Positions 56,828-64,000 of a stretch of DNA of 64,000 bases are shown here, piece after piece. Below the pieces are notes generated by a model. It did not search any database. It was not told the origin of the DNA and was given only the letters and a program-made list of their open reading frames with translations. Each line of letters begins with the position of its first letter. Position 1 is the first letter of the stretch. The DNA is from an uncultured Paracoccaceae bacterium (GTDB taxonomy: Bacteria > Pseudomonadota > Alphaproteobacteria > Rhodobacterales > Rhodobacteraceae), in contig CAJWHE010000001.1 of assembly GCA_913041145.1 (NCBI GenBank), forward strand, positions 1 to 64,000, in the 5' to 3' direction. The translations under genes and the position numbers were made by a program.

Positions 56828-57196
56828 TTGGCACGAATAGCTGGCGTAAATTTGCCTGATGGCAAACGAGTACCTATTTCTTTGACCTATATAACAGGAA
56901 TCGGAAATACATCCGCAAGAACAATATGTGACGCGGTTGGGATAGAGGCATCAAGGCGAATGAATGAGCTGACAGATAGCGAAGTCCTAAAAATAAGAGA
57001 ATACATTGATGCAAACTTCGAAGTAGAAGGAGATTTGCGGCGTGGGATACAAATAAATGTAAAACGATTAATGGATTCTGGTTGTTATCGCGGTCTTAGA
57101 CACAGAAGAAACCTTCCTGTTCGAGGCCAAAGAACTCATACTAATGCTCGTACCCGCAAAGGACCAGCAAGAGCTATAGCAGGTAAGAAGAAGTAG
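56828..57196 (+). CDS. rpsM: 30S ribosomal protein S13
   Basis: 30S head protein that contacts P-site tRNA and bridges to the 50S. The product [20 protein letters not shown] starts at a TTG; AGGAAAGGA lies about eight bases before it. [20 protein letters not shown] and [14 protein letters not shown] close the 122-residue protein. The frame is open back to a GTG at 56777, but the extra 17 residues are not part of known S13 proteins. A TTG start on a highly expressed ribosomal protein gene is uncommon. Confidence 0.96.
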   Translation: MARIAGVNLPDGKRVPISLTYITGIGNTSARTICDAVGIEASRRMNELTDSEVLKIREYIDANFEVEGDLRRGIQINVKRLMDSGCYRGLRHRRNLPVRGQRTHTNARTRKGPARAIAGKKK

Positions 57197-57207
57197 GGGA
57201 CTAGAAA

Positions 57208-57597
57208 ATGGCAAGAGATAAAGTAAGGGCTAAGAAGAAGGCTCGAAAGAATATCGCGGCTGGAGTTGCTCACGTAAACTCCTCATTCAATAATACTAAG
57301 ATTCTCATCTCTGATGTTCAAGGTAATGCAATTGCTTGGTCGTCAGCGGGGACAATGGGATTTAAAGGCTCAAGAAAGTCTACCCCTTATGCTGCTCAAA
57401 TGGCAGCAGAAGATGTAGGACAAAAAGCACAGGAACATGGGGTAAAAAGTCTTGAAGTTGAAGTTCAAGGGCCTGGATCTGGCAGAGAGAGTGCCTTAAG
57501 AGCACTAGCCACGTTGGGGTTTCAGATATCATCTATTCGTGACGTAACACCAATGGCCCACAATGGTTGTCGACCGCCTAAACGACGACGCGTTTAA
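57208..57597 (+). CDS. rpsK: 30S ribosomal protein S11
   Basis: Platform protein of the 30S near the Shine-Dalgarno helix. [20 protein letters not shown] and [20 protein letters not shown] are diagnostic, and [15 protein letters not shown] forms the C-terminal end. Length 129 residues. rpoA follows directly, without rpsD, as usual in alphaproteobacteria. Confidence 0.98.
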   Translation: MARDKVRAKKKARKNIAAGVAHVNSSFNNTKILISDVQGNAIAWSSAGTMGFKGSRKSTPYAAQMAAEDVGQKAQEHGVKSLEVEVQGPGSGRESALRALATLGFQISSIRDVTPMAHNGCRPPKRRRV

Positions 57598-57704
57598 TCA
57601 TTAAAGACTCGATATTTTCCCCGAAAATATTATGAGTAATCCAATTTAACCTCGGGTGTCTTTGTTTTTGGACATGGAACAAGGACTAGTATGGAGGAAA
57701 TAAT

Positions 57705-58721
57705 ATGATCCACAAGAACTGGTTAGAGTTAATTAAACCAAGTCAGCTAGATGTAATAGGAGGTAGTGAACCAGGTAATAAAGCTACCGTAGTAGCCGAA
57801 CCGTTAGAACGAGGTTTTGGTTTGACTTTGGGAAATGCCTTAAGGCGCGTTTTAATGAGTAGTTTGCAGGGTACTGCGATAACAGCTGTTCAAATAGATA
57901 ATGTGTTGCATGAATTCTCTTCGATCTCAGGTGTAAGAGAAGATGTGACAGATATTGTTTTGAACCTAAAAGGCGTAGCAATTTGTATGGAAGTTGAGGG
58001 TCCAAAAAGGCTCACAGTAACTGCAAAGGGACCAGGTGTGGTTACTGCCGCTGATATTTCTGAGAGTGCTGGGATCGAAATCTTAAACAAGGAGCATGTT
58101 ATTTGTCATCTTGATGATGGAGCAGCGCTTTCAATGGAATTAACATTAAATAATGGAAAAGGTTATGTTTCAGCCGAAGAGAACCGTCCTGATGACGCTC
58201 CAATAGGGTTAATTCCTATTGATGCTATTTTTTCTCCAGTCAGGAAGGTTAGCTATGATGTTCAACCTACCCGTGAGGGTCAAGTTCTCGATTATGACAA
58301 ACTGACTTTAAAAGTCGAGACAGATGGCTCGATTACCGCAGACGATGCTGTCGCTTTTGCGGCCAGAATATTACAAGATCAATTATCTATATTCGTAAAT
58401 TTTGATGAACCAGAGAGTGAAAGTACTCAAAATGATGAAGACGAATTAGAATTCAACCCACTATTATTGAAAAAAGTGGATGAGTTGGAGTTGTCTGTGA
58501 GATCAGCAAATTGCCTAAAAAATGACAATATAGTCTATATAGGAGATTTGATTCAAAAGACTGAGGCTGAGATGCTAAGAACACCAAACTTTGGTCGAAA
58601 ATCACTTAATGAAATTAAAGAAGTTTTATCTAGCATGGGTCATCACTTAGGTATGGATATTGTTGATTGGCCTCCAGAAAATATTGAGGAGCTTGCTAAG
58701 AGATTTGAAGATCACTTTTAA
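57705..58721 (+). CDS. rpoA: RNA polymerase alpha subunit
   Basis: Assembly scaffold and regulator/UP-element-binding subunit of RNA polymerase. The N-terminal domain has [20 protein letters not shown] and [19 protein letters not shown]; the C-terminal domain starts about residue 255 ([19 protein letters not shown]) and includes [20 protein letters not shown]. Length 338 residues. GGAGGAA precedes the ATG at ideal distance, matching high expression. Confidence 0.99.
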   Translation: MIHKNWLELIKPSQLDVIGGSEPGNKATVVAEPLERGFGLTLGNALRRVLMSSLQGTAITAVQIDNVLHEFSSISGVREDVTDIVLNLKGVAICMEVEGPKRLTVTAKGPGVVTAADISESAGIEILNKEHVICHLDDGAALSMELTLNNGKGYVSAEENRPDDAPIGLIPIDAIFSPVRKVSYDVQPTREGQVLDYDKLTLKVETDGSITADDAVAFAARILQDQLSIFVNFDEPESESTQNDEDELEFNPLLLKKVDELELSVRSANCLKNDNIVYIGDLIQKTEAEMLRTPNFGRKSLNEIKEVLSSMGHHLGMDIVDWPPENIEELAKRFEDHF

Positions 58722-58833
58722 GTTTAAAAAATGTCCACAGATGTGGAGAATTACTGGGTAATAATACCCCAAGGAGAGCGCTTCGACACGCATCGGCGGC
58801 GCCAGACAAAGTATAAACATAAGGAATGAGATT

Positions 58834-59253
58834 ATGCGTCACGCAAGAGGTTATCGCCGGTTAAATAGAACACACGAACATCGTAAGGCACTGTTTAGTA
58901 ATATGGCAGGTTCACTAATAGAGCACGAACAAATTAAAACTACCTTACCTAAGGCAAAAGAATTAAGGCCAATCATAGAAAAGATGATTACTTTAGCTAA
59001 AAGAGGTGACCTACACGCCCGTAGGCTTGCTGCGTCTAAGTTGAAGCAAGACGCTTATGTTGCTAAACTTTTTGATATTCTTGGGCCAAGATACAAAGAT
59101 CGTCAAGGTGGATATGCCAGAGTACTAAAGGCGGGATTTAGATATGGTGATATGGCGCCAATGGCGATCATAGAGCTAGTGGATAGAGATCCAAGTGCAA
59201 AGGGGTTAGTTGACAAAGAAAAGGCGATCGAGGAAGAAACTACCGAGGAGTAG
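58834..59253 (+). CDS. rplQ: 50S ribosomal protein L17
   Basis: Protein near the tunnel exit. [40 protein letters not shown] and [18 protein letters not shown] are standard; 139 residues with an acidic C-terminal tail. Last gene of the ribosomal run; a terminator follows 24 bp later. Confidence 0.98.
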   Translation: MRHARGYRRLNRTHEHRKALFSNMAGSLIEHEQIKTTLPKAKELRPIIEKMITLAKRGDLHARRLAASKLKQDAYVAKLFDILGPRYKDRQGGYARVLKAGFRYGDMAPMAIIELVDRDPSAKGLVDKEKAIEEETTEE

Positions 59254-59277
59254 TTAAGTAAGCTAATAAAATAAAAC

Positions 59278-59305
59278 AGCCCGCGGCTTCGTGGGCTTTT
59301 TTTTT
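59278..59305 (+). terminator. Intrinsic terminator of the alpha operon
   Basis: AGCCCGCG (59278-59285) pairs with CGTGGGCT (59290-59297) around the loop GCTT, with one G-T wobble, followed by nine T. It ends the long transcript carrying the ribosomal genes. Confidence 0.93.
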
Positions 59306-59392
59306 GCTCTTTTCAGGGGTTATATTATTTTGTTTCCTATTAGCTTGTGTTTAGCTAAGTTAAATAAAAAACTTTTATAAGAATTATATATA

Positions 59393-60703
59393 ATGTCTGA
59401 TTTATTTAACCAAGCACAGCCTGAGATATTGGTGTCAGTTAAACGGCCTTTAGCTGACTTGATGAGGCCAACTAGTTTTGATTTTGTTGTTGGCCAAGAA
59501 CGCTTATTAGGACCAAATACTACTTTAAGTCTAATGATAAGTAGGGGCTCTTTGAGTTCATTCATTCTATGGGGGCCTCCTGGAGTAGGTAAAACGACGA
59601 TTGCGCGTTTATTATCAACCTCATTTGAAATACATTTTGAGCAACTTAGTGCAATTTTTTCTGGTGTTAAGGAATTAAGAAATATTTTTGATAGTGCAAA
59701 AATTAGGAAAAAAAATGGTAAATCAACTCTACTGTTTGTAGATGAAATTCACAGATTTAATAAATCTCAGCAGGATGCTTTTCTACCCCACATAGAGGAT
59801 GGAACAATAGTACTTGTGGGAGCGACAACTGAAAACCCTTCATTCTCTTTAAATTCTGCTCTGCTGTCACGATGTCAGGTTTTAGTATTAGATCGCTTGT
59901 CTGTTCAAGATTTAGAGAAAATTTTGACTAATATTCAAATAAAAATGAATAATAAACTTTTGTTGTCTTTGGATGCAAAGAGTGCCCTAATAGACCTTTC
60001 TGATGGTGATGCACGCTCACTAATTAATATGATTGAACAGATTTTTAGCTGGAATTTAGACAAACAATTAGATCGTGAGAGTTTGATTGAAAGGCTCTCA
60101 AAGCGCATGCCTAATTTTAACAGAACTGGAGAAGAGCATTTTAATTTAATTTCTGCTTTACATAAATCCATAAGGGGGTCGGACCCTGATGCGGCACTTT
60201 ACTGGCTTTCAAGAATGATGGACAGTGGAGAAGACCCGAATTATTTATTTCGTAGGCTCACAAGAATTGCCTTGGAGGATATTGGGTTAGCGGATGAAAA
60301 CGCCAAACGCATGTGCCTAGAATCCTGGAAAGTTTATGAGAGGCTGGGAAGTCCCGAAGGAGACTTAGCATTGGCAGAGGTAACAATTTATCTGGCGCTA
60401 GCTGTTAAATCAAATGCTGTATACATGGCCTTTAAGAATTCCAAGTCAGCTGCAATTGATAATGGTTCACAGCCTCCACCAAAGCATATTCTCAACGCTC
60501 CTACTATGCTGATGAAAGAACAAGGTTATGGGAAAGGGTACAAATACGACCATGATTATGAAAATAGTTTCTCTGGACAGGACTACTTTCCTAACTTGAT
60601 TAAAGATCGTGAATATTACAACCCCAGCAATCAGGGAGCTGAAAAAGATTTAAGAGCAAAGTTGGAATACTTTAAGTCGCTAAGAAAAGCTCGAGAATCT
60701 TGA
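59393..60703 (+). CDS. rarA: Replication-associated recombination protein A (AAA ATPase)
   Basis: MgsA/RarA/WRNIP1-family clamp-loader-like ATPase that acts at stalled replication forks with SSB. Walker A WGPPGVGKTT is at residues 60-69, Walker B LLFVDEIHRFNKSQQDAFLP from 113, the sensor-1 segment GATTENPSFSLNSALLSR follows, and the C-terminal tetramerisation domain has LHKSIRGSDPDAALYWLSRM. Length 436 residues. In many alphaproteobacteria rarA is followed by crcB and a pseudouridine synthase, as here. Confidence 0.96.
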   Translation: MSDLFNQAQPEILVSVKRPLADLMRPTSFDFVVGQERLLGPNTTLSLMISRGSLSSFILWGPPGVGKTTIARLLSTSFEIHFEQLSAIFSGVKELRNIFDSAKIRKKNGKSTLLFVDEIHRFNKSQQDAFLPHIEDGTIVLVGATTENPSFSLNSALLSRCQVLVLDRLSVQDLEKILTNIQIKMNNKLLLSLDAKSALIDLSDGDARSLINMIEQIFSWNLDKQLDRESLIERLSKRMPNFNRTGEEHFNLISALHKSIRGSDPDAALYWLSRMMDSGEDPNYLFRRLTRIALEDIGLADENAKRMCLESWKVYERLGSPEGDLALAEVTIYLALAVKSNAVYMAFKNSKSAAIDNGSQPPPKHILNAPTMLMKEQGYGKGYKYDHDYENSFSGQDYFPNLIKDREYYNPSNQGAEKDLRAKLEYFKSLRKARES

Positions 60704-60734
60704 CATCAGGTATTTTAGAGCAGACAGGTTGGTT

Positions 60735-61112
60735 ATGACTTTTACATTTTTTCAGGTAGCACTGGGTGGAGCCCTTGGAGCAACACTGCGGTATGCAACA
60801 GTGATAAGTGCTGCACGTATGTTAGGTGCAAGCTTTCCAGTTGGAACCATTTTCATAAATATCCTTGGCTCTTTCATTATGGGCTTTTTAGTTGTAGCTC
60901 TAGAGCAAAGAAATTTGTTGAACCTATACCCTTTTTTAATGGTCGGTTTGTTGGGTGGCTTTACAACTTTCTCAGCGTTTTCATTGGACACGTATATGCT
61001 TTATGAGCAGGGCAATATTGTGGGGTTGATGTTATATGTCACTATATCTGTTTTATTTTCTATAATGGCTCTTTTTGGAGGTATTTGGTTGGGACGTTAT
61101 TTAATAATATGA
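60735..61112 (+). CDS. crcB: Fluoride exporter CrcB/FluC
   Basis: Small dual-topology membrane channel that lets fluoride leave the cell. Four hydrophobic segments in 125 residues; the family signatures GGALGATLRYATVISAAR, FPVGTIFINILGSFIMGF and the pore stretch GLLGGFTTFSAFSLDTYMLY are intact. The ATG at 60735 is preferred over a TTG two codons upstream. No fluoride riboswitch is visible in the 31-bp gap after rarA. It overlaps rluC by 4 bp (ATGA). Confidence 0.95.
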   Translation: MTFTFFQVALGGALGATLRYATVISAARMLGASFPVGTIFINILGSFIMGFLVVALEQRNLLNLYPFLMVGLLGGFTTFSAFSLDTYMLYEQGNIVGLMLYVTISVLFSIMALFGGIWLGRYLII

Positions 61113-62164
61113 GTCTAATTCAAAAAATAACAGTTGGAGATGACGAAGCTGAGCAACGACTTGATAGGTGGTTTCGTAGAAAGTTTGCCCATATAAATCA
61201 AAGTAATATTGAAAAAATGTGCCGAAAAGGTGAAATTCGTGTAAATGGTGGTCGTGTTAAGTCAAGCACACGTGTGTCTCCGGGACAAATCATCCGCATC
61301 CCACCTCTTCCTTCTTTTGACGAGATAAAACAATTTTCTGGTCAAAAAAATATTACTAGATCTGATGCAGAAATGATTAGAAACTGTGTAATATACAAAG
61401 ATGATTATTTGTTAGTTTTAAATAAACCCGCTGGCTTAGCTGTGCAGGGTGGTAGTAAACAAACTCGTCATGTTGATGGGATGACAGGAGCATTAACCTT
61501 TGAACGTGAAGAGGCCCCGAGATTGGTGCATCGTTTGGATAAGGATACCTCAGGGGTCCTATTACTAGCAAGAACTCAAGCAATGGCGAGTGAATTAACA
61601 AAAGCATTTAGACATCAAAACACTAGAAAGATTTATTGGGCGTTAGTTGCTGGGGTGCCATATCCAAAAATAGGTTCAATAAAGTTTGGTTTGGTTAAGA
61701 AGAAAGGGCATACTAATGATGGAGCAGGTGAAAAAATGTACTGTGTTCACCCTGATGACATTAACTCGACCTTTGGAGCTAAAAGAGCGCACACTGATTA
61801 TGCAACACTATGTTTCTTAGCACAAAGAGCATCCTGGATGGCTTTGGTTCCGGTAACCGGACGAACTCACCAGCTTCGAGCCCATATGTCAGAGCTTGGG
61901 CACCCAATAGTTGGAGATGGGAAGTATGGAGCATCCGGCCAGGATAATTACGGTGACGGTTGGGGGTCCGGTTTAGGGGATGATATTAGTAAAAAAATGC
62001 ATCTTCACGCACGATCTCTTACAATTCAACACCCAGTTACAGGGTTAGATTTAGTTTTTTCTGCACCGTTGCCAGAGCATATGTTAAAAACATGGAATTA
62101 TTTTGGGTGGTCAGAGTCTGATGTGCCTTTCGACCCTTTTGATGTCAACGAAGAATGGCAATAA
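61109..62164 (+). CDS. rluC: Ribosomal large subunit pseudouridine synthase, RluC/RluD type
   Basis: Makes pseudouridines in 23S rRNA. An S4 RNA-binding domain (about residues 10-70, RLDRWFRRKFAHINQSNIEK) precedes the catalytic domain with VHRLDKDTSGVLLLARTQ, whose aspartate is the nucleophile, and TGRTHQLRAHMSELGHPIVG. Length 351 residues. The ATG overlaps crcB by 4 bp; its stop shares a base with the next gene. RluC or RluD specificity cannot be decided from motifs alone. Confidence 0.92.
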   Translation: MSLIQKITVGDDEAEQRLDRWFRRKFAHINQSNIEKMCRKGEIRVNGGRVKSSTRVSPGQIIRIPPLPSFDEIKQFSGQKNITRSDAEMIRNCVIYKDDYLLVLNKPAGLAVQGGSKQTRHVDGMTGALTFEREEAPRLVHRLDKDTSGVLLLARTQAMASELTKAFRHQNTRKIYWALVAGVPYPKIGSIKFGLVKKKGHTNDGAGEKMYCVHPDDINSTFGAKRAHTDYATLCFLAQRASWMALVPVTGRTHQLRAHMSELGHPIVGDGKYGASGQDNYGDGWGSGLGDDISKKMHLHARSLTIQHPVTGLDLVFSAPLPEHMLKTWNYFGWSESDVPFDPFDVNEEWQ

Positions 62165-62832
62165 TGAAGTTAGTAGTGTTTGATGTTGATGGGACATTAG
62201 TTGATAGTCAAGCACACATTTCTAAAGCGATGGGCTTGGCTTTTGAAAGGCAAGGCTTGCCCGTTCCGAAGAAAAGTCAGGTTAGGTCCATAATAGGCTT
62301 ATCTCTTACTGAAGCTCTCCAAAAAATGGTGCCTGAAGGTTCTGAAATTCTTCATAAAAAGATAGTTGATTCGTACGTTGAGTGTTTTAGGTCTCTTCGG
62401 GAAAGCTCAGGATATGAACCATCACCACTATTTCACGGTATTAGGGGACTTTTGGATAGATTGTTAGTTTCTGAAAAGTATTTATTGGGTATTGCGACAG
62501 GAAAAGGGCGTAGGGGGTTAGACTATATTATAGAATCACATTCACTTGGCCACTACTTTTCGACTATACAAACAGCTGATAATCATCCTTCAAAACCTCA
62601 CCCGTCAATGCTTTACTCGGCTCTTGATGAAACAGGGTTACTTTCTGAAAACGCTGTTATAATTGGTGATACTTCGTATGATATGGATATGGGAGAGGCG
62701 GCTAATTTTAATAAAGTAGGTGTCTCATGGGGTTATCACAGTTCAGAAATTATGATACCAAAATCAGATTTTTATGTAAGTTTTTCTGATGAAATAGATG
62801 GTATTCTGAAAAATATTTGGAGTGACATTTAA
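62164..62832 (+). CDS. HAD-superfamily hydrolase (phosphoglycolate-phosphatase-like)
   Basis: 222-residue HAD subfamily IA phosphatase. Motif I is FDVDGTLVDS (nucleophile D9, acid D11 counted from the second ATG), the threonine motif is GIATGKGRRG, and GDTSYDMDMGEAANFNKVGV is motif IV with the metal-binding aspartates. The ATG at 62164, one base overlapping the rluC stop (TAATG), gives the standard MKLVVFDVDGT; an ATG three codons upstream is also in frame. Closest in layout to Gph or to small sugar-phosphate phosphatases; substrate unknown. Confidence 0.9.
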   Translation: MKLVVFDVDGTLVDSQAHISKAMGLAFERQGLPVPKKSQVRSIIGLSLTEALQKMVPEGSEILHKKIVDSYVECFRSLRESSGYEPSPLFHGIRGLLDRLLVSEKYLLGIATGKGRRGLDYIIESHSLGHYFSTIQTADNHPSKPHPSMLYSALDETGLLSENAVIIGDTSYDMDMGEAANFNKVGVSWGYHSSEIMIPKSDFYVSFSDEIDGILKNIWSDI

Positions 62833-62834
62833 AA

Positions 62835-63545
62835 ATGGTTGAATGGCCTAAAAAAAGATTTTGGGAGAAAGTATCAACTGTATGTATGGATGAGGCTGAT
62901 CATTATAAAGTCTATTTAGATCAGAGACTATTGAACACGCCAAATAAGAAACCTTTGATTTTGCCAACTAAGGAGATGGCTAACCTTGTAGTTCTTGAGT
63001 GGAAAAGTCAGGGTGATAAAGTAGACCCATTAACGATGCCTTATACTCGCTCTGCCAATTCAGCTATAGATAAAGTCGCTCCACAAATTGAGGAAATAAG
63101 GAAATTAGTTACTGATTATGGAGATAGTGATCTCATTTGTTACAGAGCAGATAGGCCTATAGAGCTCGTGCGTCGCCAAGAAGAAATTTGGTCAAATCTT
63201 GTCTTATGGTCAGCATCAGAGTTGAATTCACCTCTTAACGTTTTTGAAGGCGTTGTGTATGCACCGCAGCCTGTTCAAAGTATTTTAGAGTTTGAGAAAC
63301 AAGTTTCTAACTTAAGTATTTTTCAGCTTTGTGCCCTTTATGATTTAGTAACAATATCTGGGTCGTTGGTAATTAGTCTTGCTGTAACCAAGAATTTTTT
63401 GGATCTAAATAATGCCTGGTCAGCTTGCCAAATAGACGAAGACTGGCAACAGCAAAACTGGGGTGTAGACGAAGTTGAGAGTGTAAGGACACTTAATAGA
63501 AAAACAGCCTTTTTTCACGCAGCAAGTTTTTACAAAGTTTCTTAA
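62835..63545 (+). CDS. ATP12 family F1-ATPase assembly chaperone
   Basis: 236 residues of the ATP12 family, which in mitochondria helps the alpha subunit assemble into the F1 ATPase; alphaproteobacterial homologues are common, but their role is less studied. Landmarks are KRFWEKVSTV, YKVYLDQRLLNTPNKKPLIL, the MPYTRSANSAIDKV segment, DSDLICYRADRPIELVRRQ and the C-terminal part with LVTISGSLVISLAV. It starts 2 bp after the HAD gene, so rluC-HAD-ATP12 form one transcript. Confidence 0.9.
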   Translation: MVEWPKKRFWEKVSTVCMDEADHYKVYLDQRLLNTPNKKPLILPTKEMANLVVLEWKSQGDKVDPLTMPYTRSANSAIDKVAPQIEEIRKLVTDYGDSDLICYRADRPIELVRRQEEIWSNLVLWSASELNSPLNVFEGVVYAPQPVQSILEFEKQVSNLSIFQLCALYDLVTISGSLVISLAVTKNFLDLNNAWSACQIDEDWQQQNWGVDEVESVRTLNRKTAFFHAASFYKVS

Positions 63546-63645
63546 TCAATTTCTACACGGATTAAGATTAAGAGAGAATGTGAAGGCTGGAGTTTGAATT
63601 TTATTTTATTGTCATCTTATCCCTTGATATTATTTCTTAATTTTC

Positions 63646-63674
63646 TTGACCTTTCAAATAAAACCTATATTTAG
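63646..63674 (+). promoter_or_regulatory. Candidate promoter of the bztA-like gene
   Basis: TTGACC (63646-63651) is a good -35 box; TATATT (63666-63671) is a good -10 but at only 14 bases, while TATTTA at 63668 has 16 bases spacing and a weaker match. A promoter is expected here because the gene upstream belongs to another operon. Confidence 0.4.
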
Positions 63675-63720
63675 TTGGGCCTTGGTGGATGTATCTGCTT
63701 AAAATAAAAGTTGGCTCGGG

Positions 63721-63740
63721 AGGGCTAAATAATTAGCCCT
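63721..63740 (+). promoter_or_regulatory. Perfect hairpin in the leader of the bztA-like gene
   Basis: AGGGCTAAATAATTAGCCCT forms an eight-pair stem with a four-base ATAA loop, 31 bp before the ATG. Without a T tract it is not a normal terminator; it could stabilise the mRNA or serve as a protein target. Confidence 0.5.
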
Positions 63741-63771
63741 TCATGGGCATTAAATATAGGAAGAGACAATT

Positions 63772-64000
63772 ATGAAAAAATCACTATTTATGGGCGCTTT
63801 ACTGGCGTTAGGGATGGCTGCCACTACTTTAAGCGCTAGCACCTTAGAAGAAGTTAAAGCTCGAGGAATTCTTAACTGTGGAACTAGTACCGGTGTTGCA
63901 GGATTCTCATTGCCGGATGCTAACAACGTATATCAAGGGTTTGATGTAGCTGTTTGTCGTGCGGTAGCTGCAGCGGTTCTCGGTGATCCGATGGCTGTTG
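63772..64000 (+). CDS. bztA: Polar amino-acid ABC transporter substrate-binding protein, partial
   Basis: Frame open from an ATG at 63772 to the right edge, 76 codons. It starts with a signal peptide (MKKSLFMGALLALGMAATTL, cleavage likely after SA), then STLEEVKARGILNCGTSTGV and YQGFDVAVCRAVAAAVLGDP, which match the N-terminus of BztA/AapJ-type binding proteins for glutamate, glutamine, aspartate and asparagine. AGGAAGAG lies before the ATG. The permease and ATPase genes would be expected to the right of the window. The symbol is by closest resemblance; AapJ is the equivalent name in rhizobia. Confidence 0.85.
   Translation, partial: MKKSLFMGALLALGMAATTLSASTLEEVKARGILNCGTSTGVAGFSLPDANNVYQGFDVAVCRAVAAAVLGDPMAV

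Noticed and set aside
55997-57704. Loss of rpmJ, infA and rpsD from the spc/alpha region as an unusual deletion
   Set aside because: These genes lie elsewhere in most alphaproteobacteria, and adk after secY is the normal order.
60704-60734. Fluoride riboswitch before crcB
   Set aside because: Only 31 bp separate rarA and crcB, too short for the aptamer, and its conserved pattern is not seen.
1-64000. Phage, CRISPR, toxin-antitoxin, defence or secondary-metabolite system
   Set aside because: Every well-supported frame is a housekeeping or central-metabolism gene; no repeat-spacer pattern, integrase, nuclease pair or large modular enzyme was found.

Overview
This 64 kb stretch is AT-rich chromosomal DNA of an alphaproteobacterium, most likely a marine Rhodobacterales (Roseobacter-group) lineage with a low-GC genome. 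The evidence is gene order and family details: rnc-era-DUF1491-recO behind pdxJ-acpS-lepB, two peptide deformylase paralogues next to fmt, a HIG1-type twin-membrane protein beside a PduO adenosyltransferase, an ATP12 chaperone gene, a methylsuccinyl-CoA dehydrogenase with the long N-terminal domain, and a BztA-like amino-acid binding protein. Genus and species cannot be fixed from this window.

Layout. 1-2.2 kb: two tandem MalY/PatB-type PLP enzymes (minus strand, the first cut by the window edge). 2.3-4.2 kb: def-def-fmt. 4.3-6.2 kb (minus): rnhA, a DUF3429-like membrane protein, ispH. 6.3-15.2 kb (plus): folK, rpoZ, rsh, a DUF2062 protein, pdxJ, acpS, lepB, rnc, era, a DUF1491 protein, recO. 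15.2-23.3 kb (minus): mcd, pckA, 3-hydroxybutyryl-CoA dehydrogenase, etfA, etfB, pduO-type adenosyltransferase, a HIG1 protein and an SDR; most of this block is carbon and acyl-CoA metabolism linked by ETF and adenosylcobalamin. 23.4-25.8 kb: parC.

25.9-59.3 kb is one of the great housekeeping runs of the bacterial chromosome: tuf-tRNA-Trp-secE-nusG-rplKAJL-rpoBC, a terminator, a DMT-family transporter, then rpsL-rpsG-fusA-tuf-rpsJ and the S10, spc and alpha operons through rplQ, closed by a strong terminator. adk follows secY directly, and rpsD, rpmJ and infA are not in the run, as expected in this class. 59.4-63.5 kb holds rarA, crcB, rluC, a HAD phosphatase and an ATP12 chaperone. The window ends inside a bztA-like gene.

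Most of the window is ordinary, well-conserved housekeeping DNA. I found no phage, IS, CRISPR, toxin-antitoxin or defence genes, and no undescribed multi-gene system. The most interesting signals are in the untranslated leaders: two overlapping palindromes that could alternately expose or hide the rplJ ribosome binding site; a chain of four hairpins between rplL and rpoB; an attenuator-like hairpin with a T tract in the rpsL leader; a 14-bp palindrome around a TTGACA box upstream of pckA; and a 1241-bp perfect repeat covering both tuf genes and their flanks.
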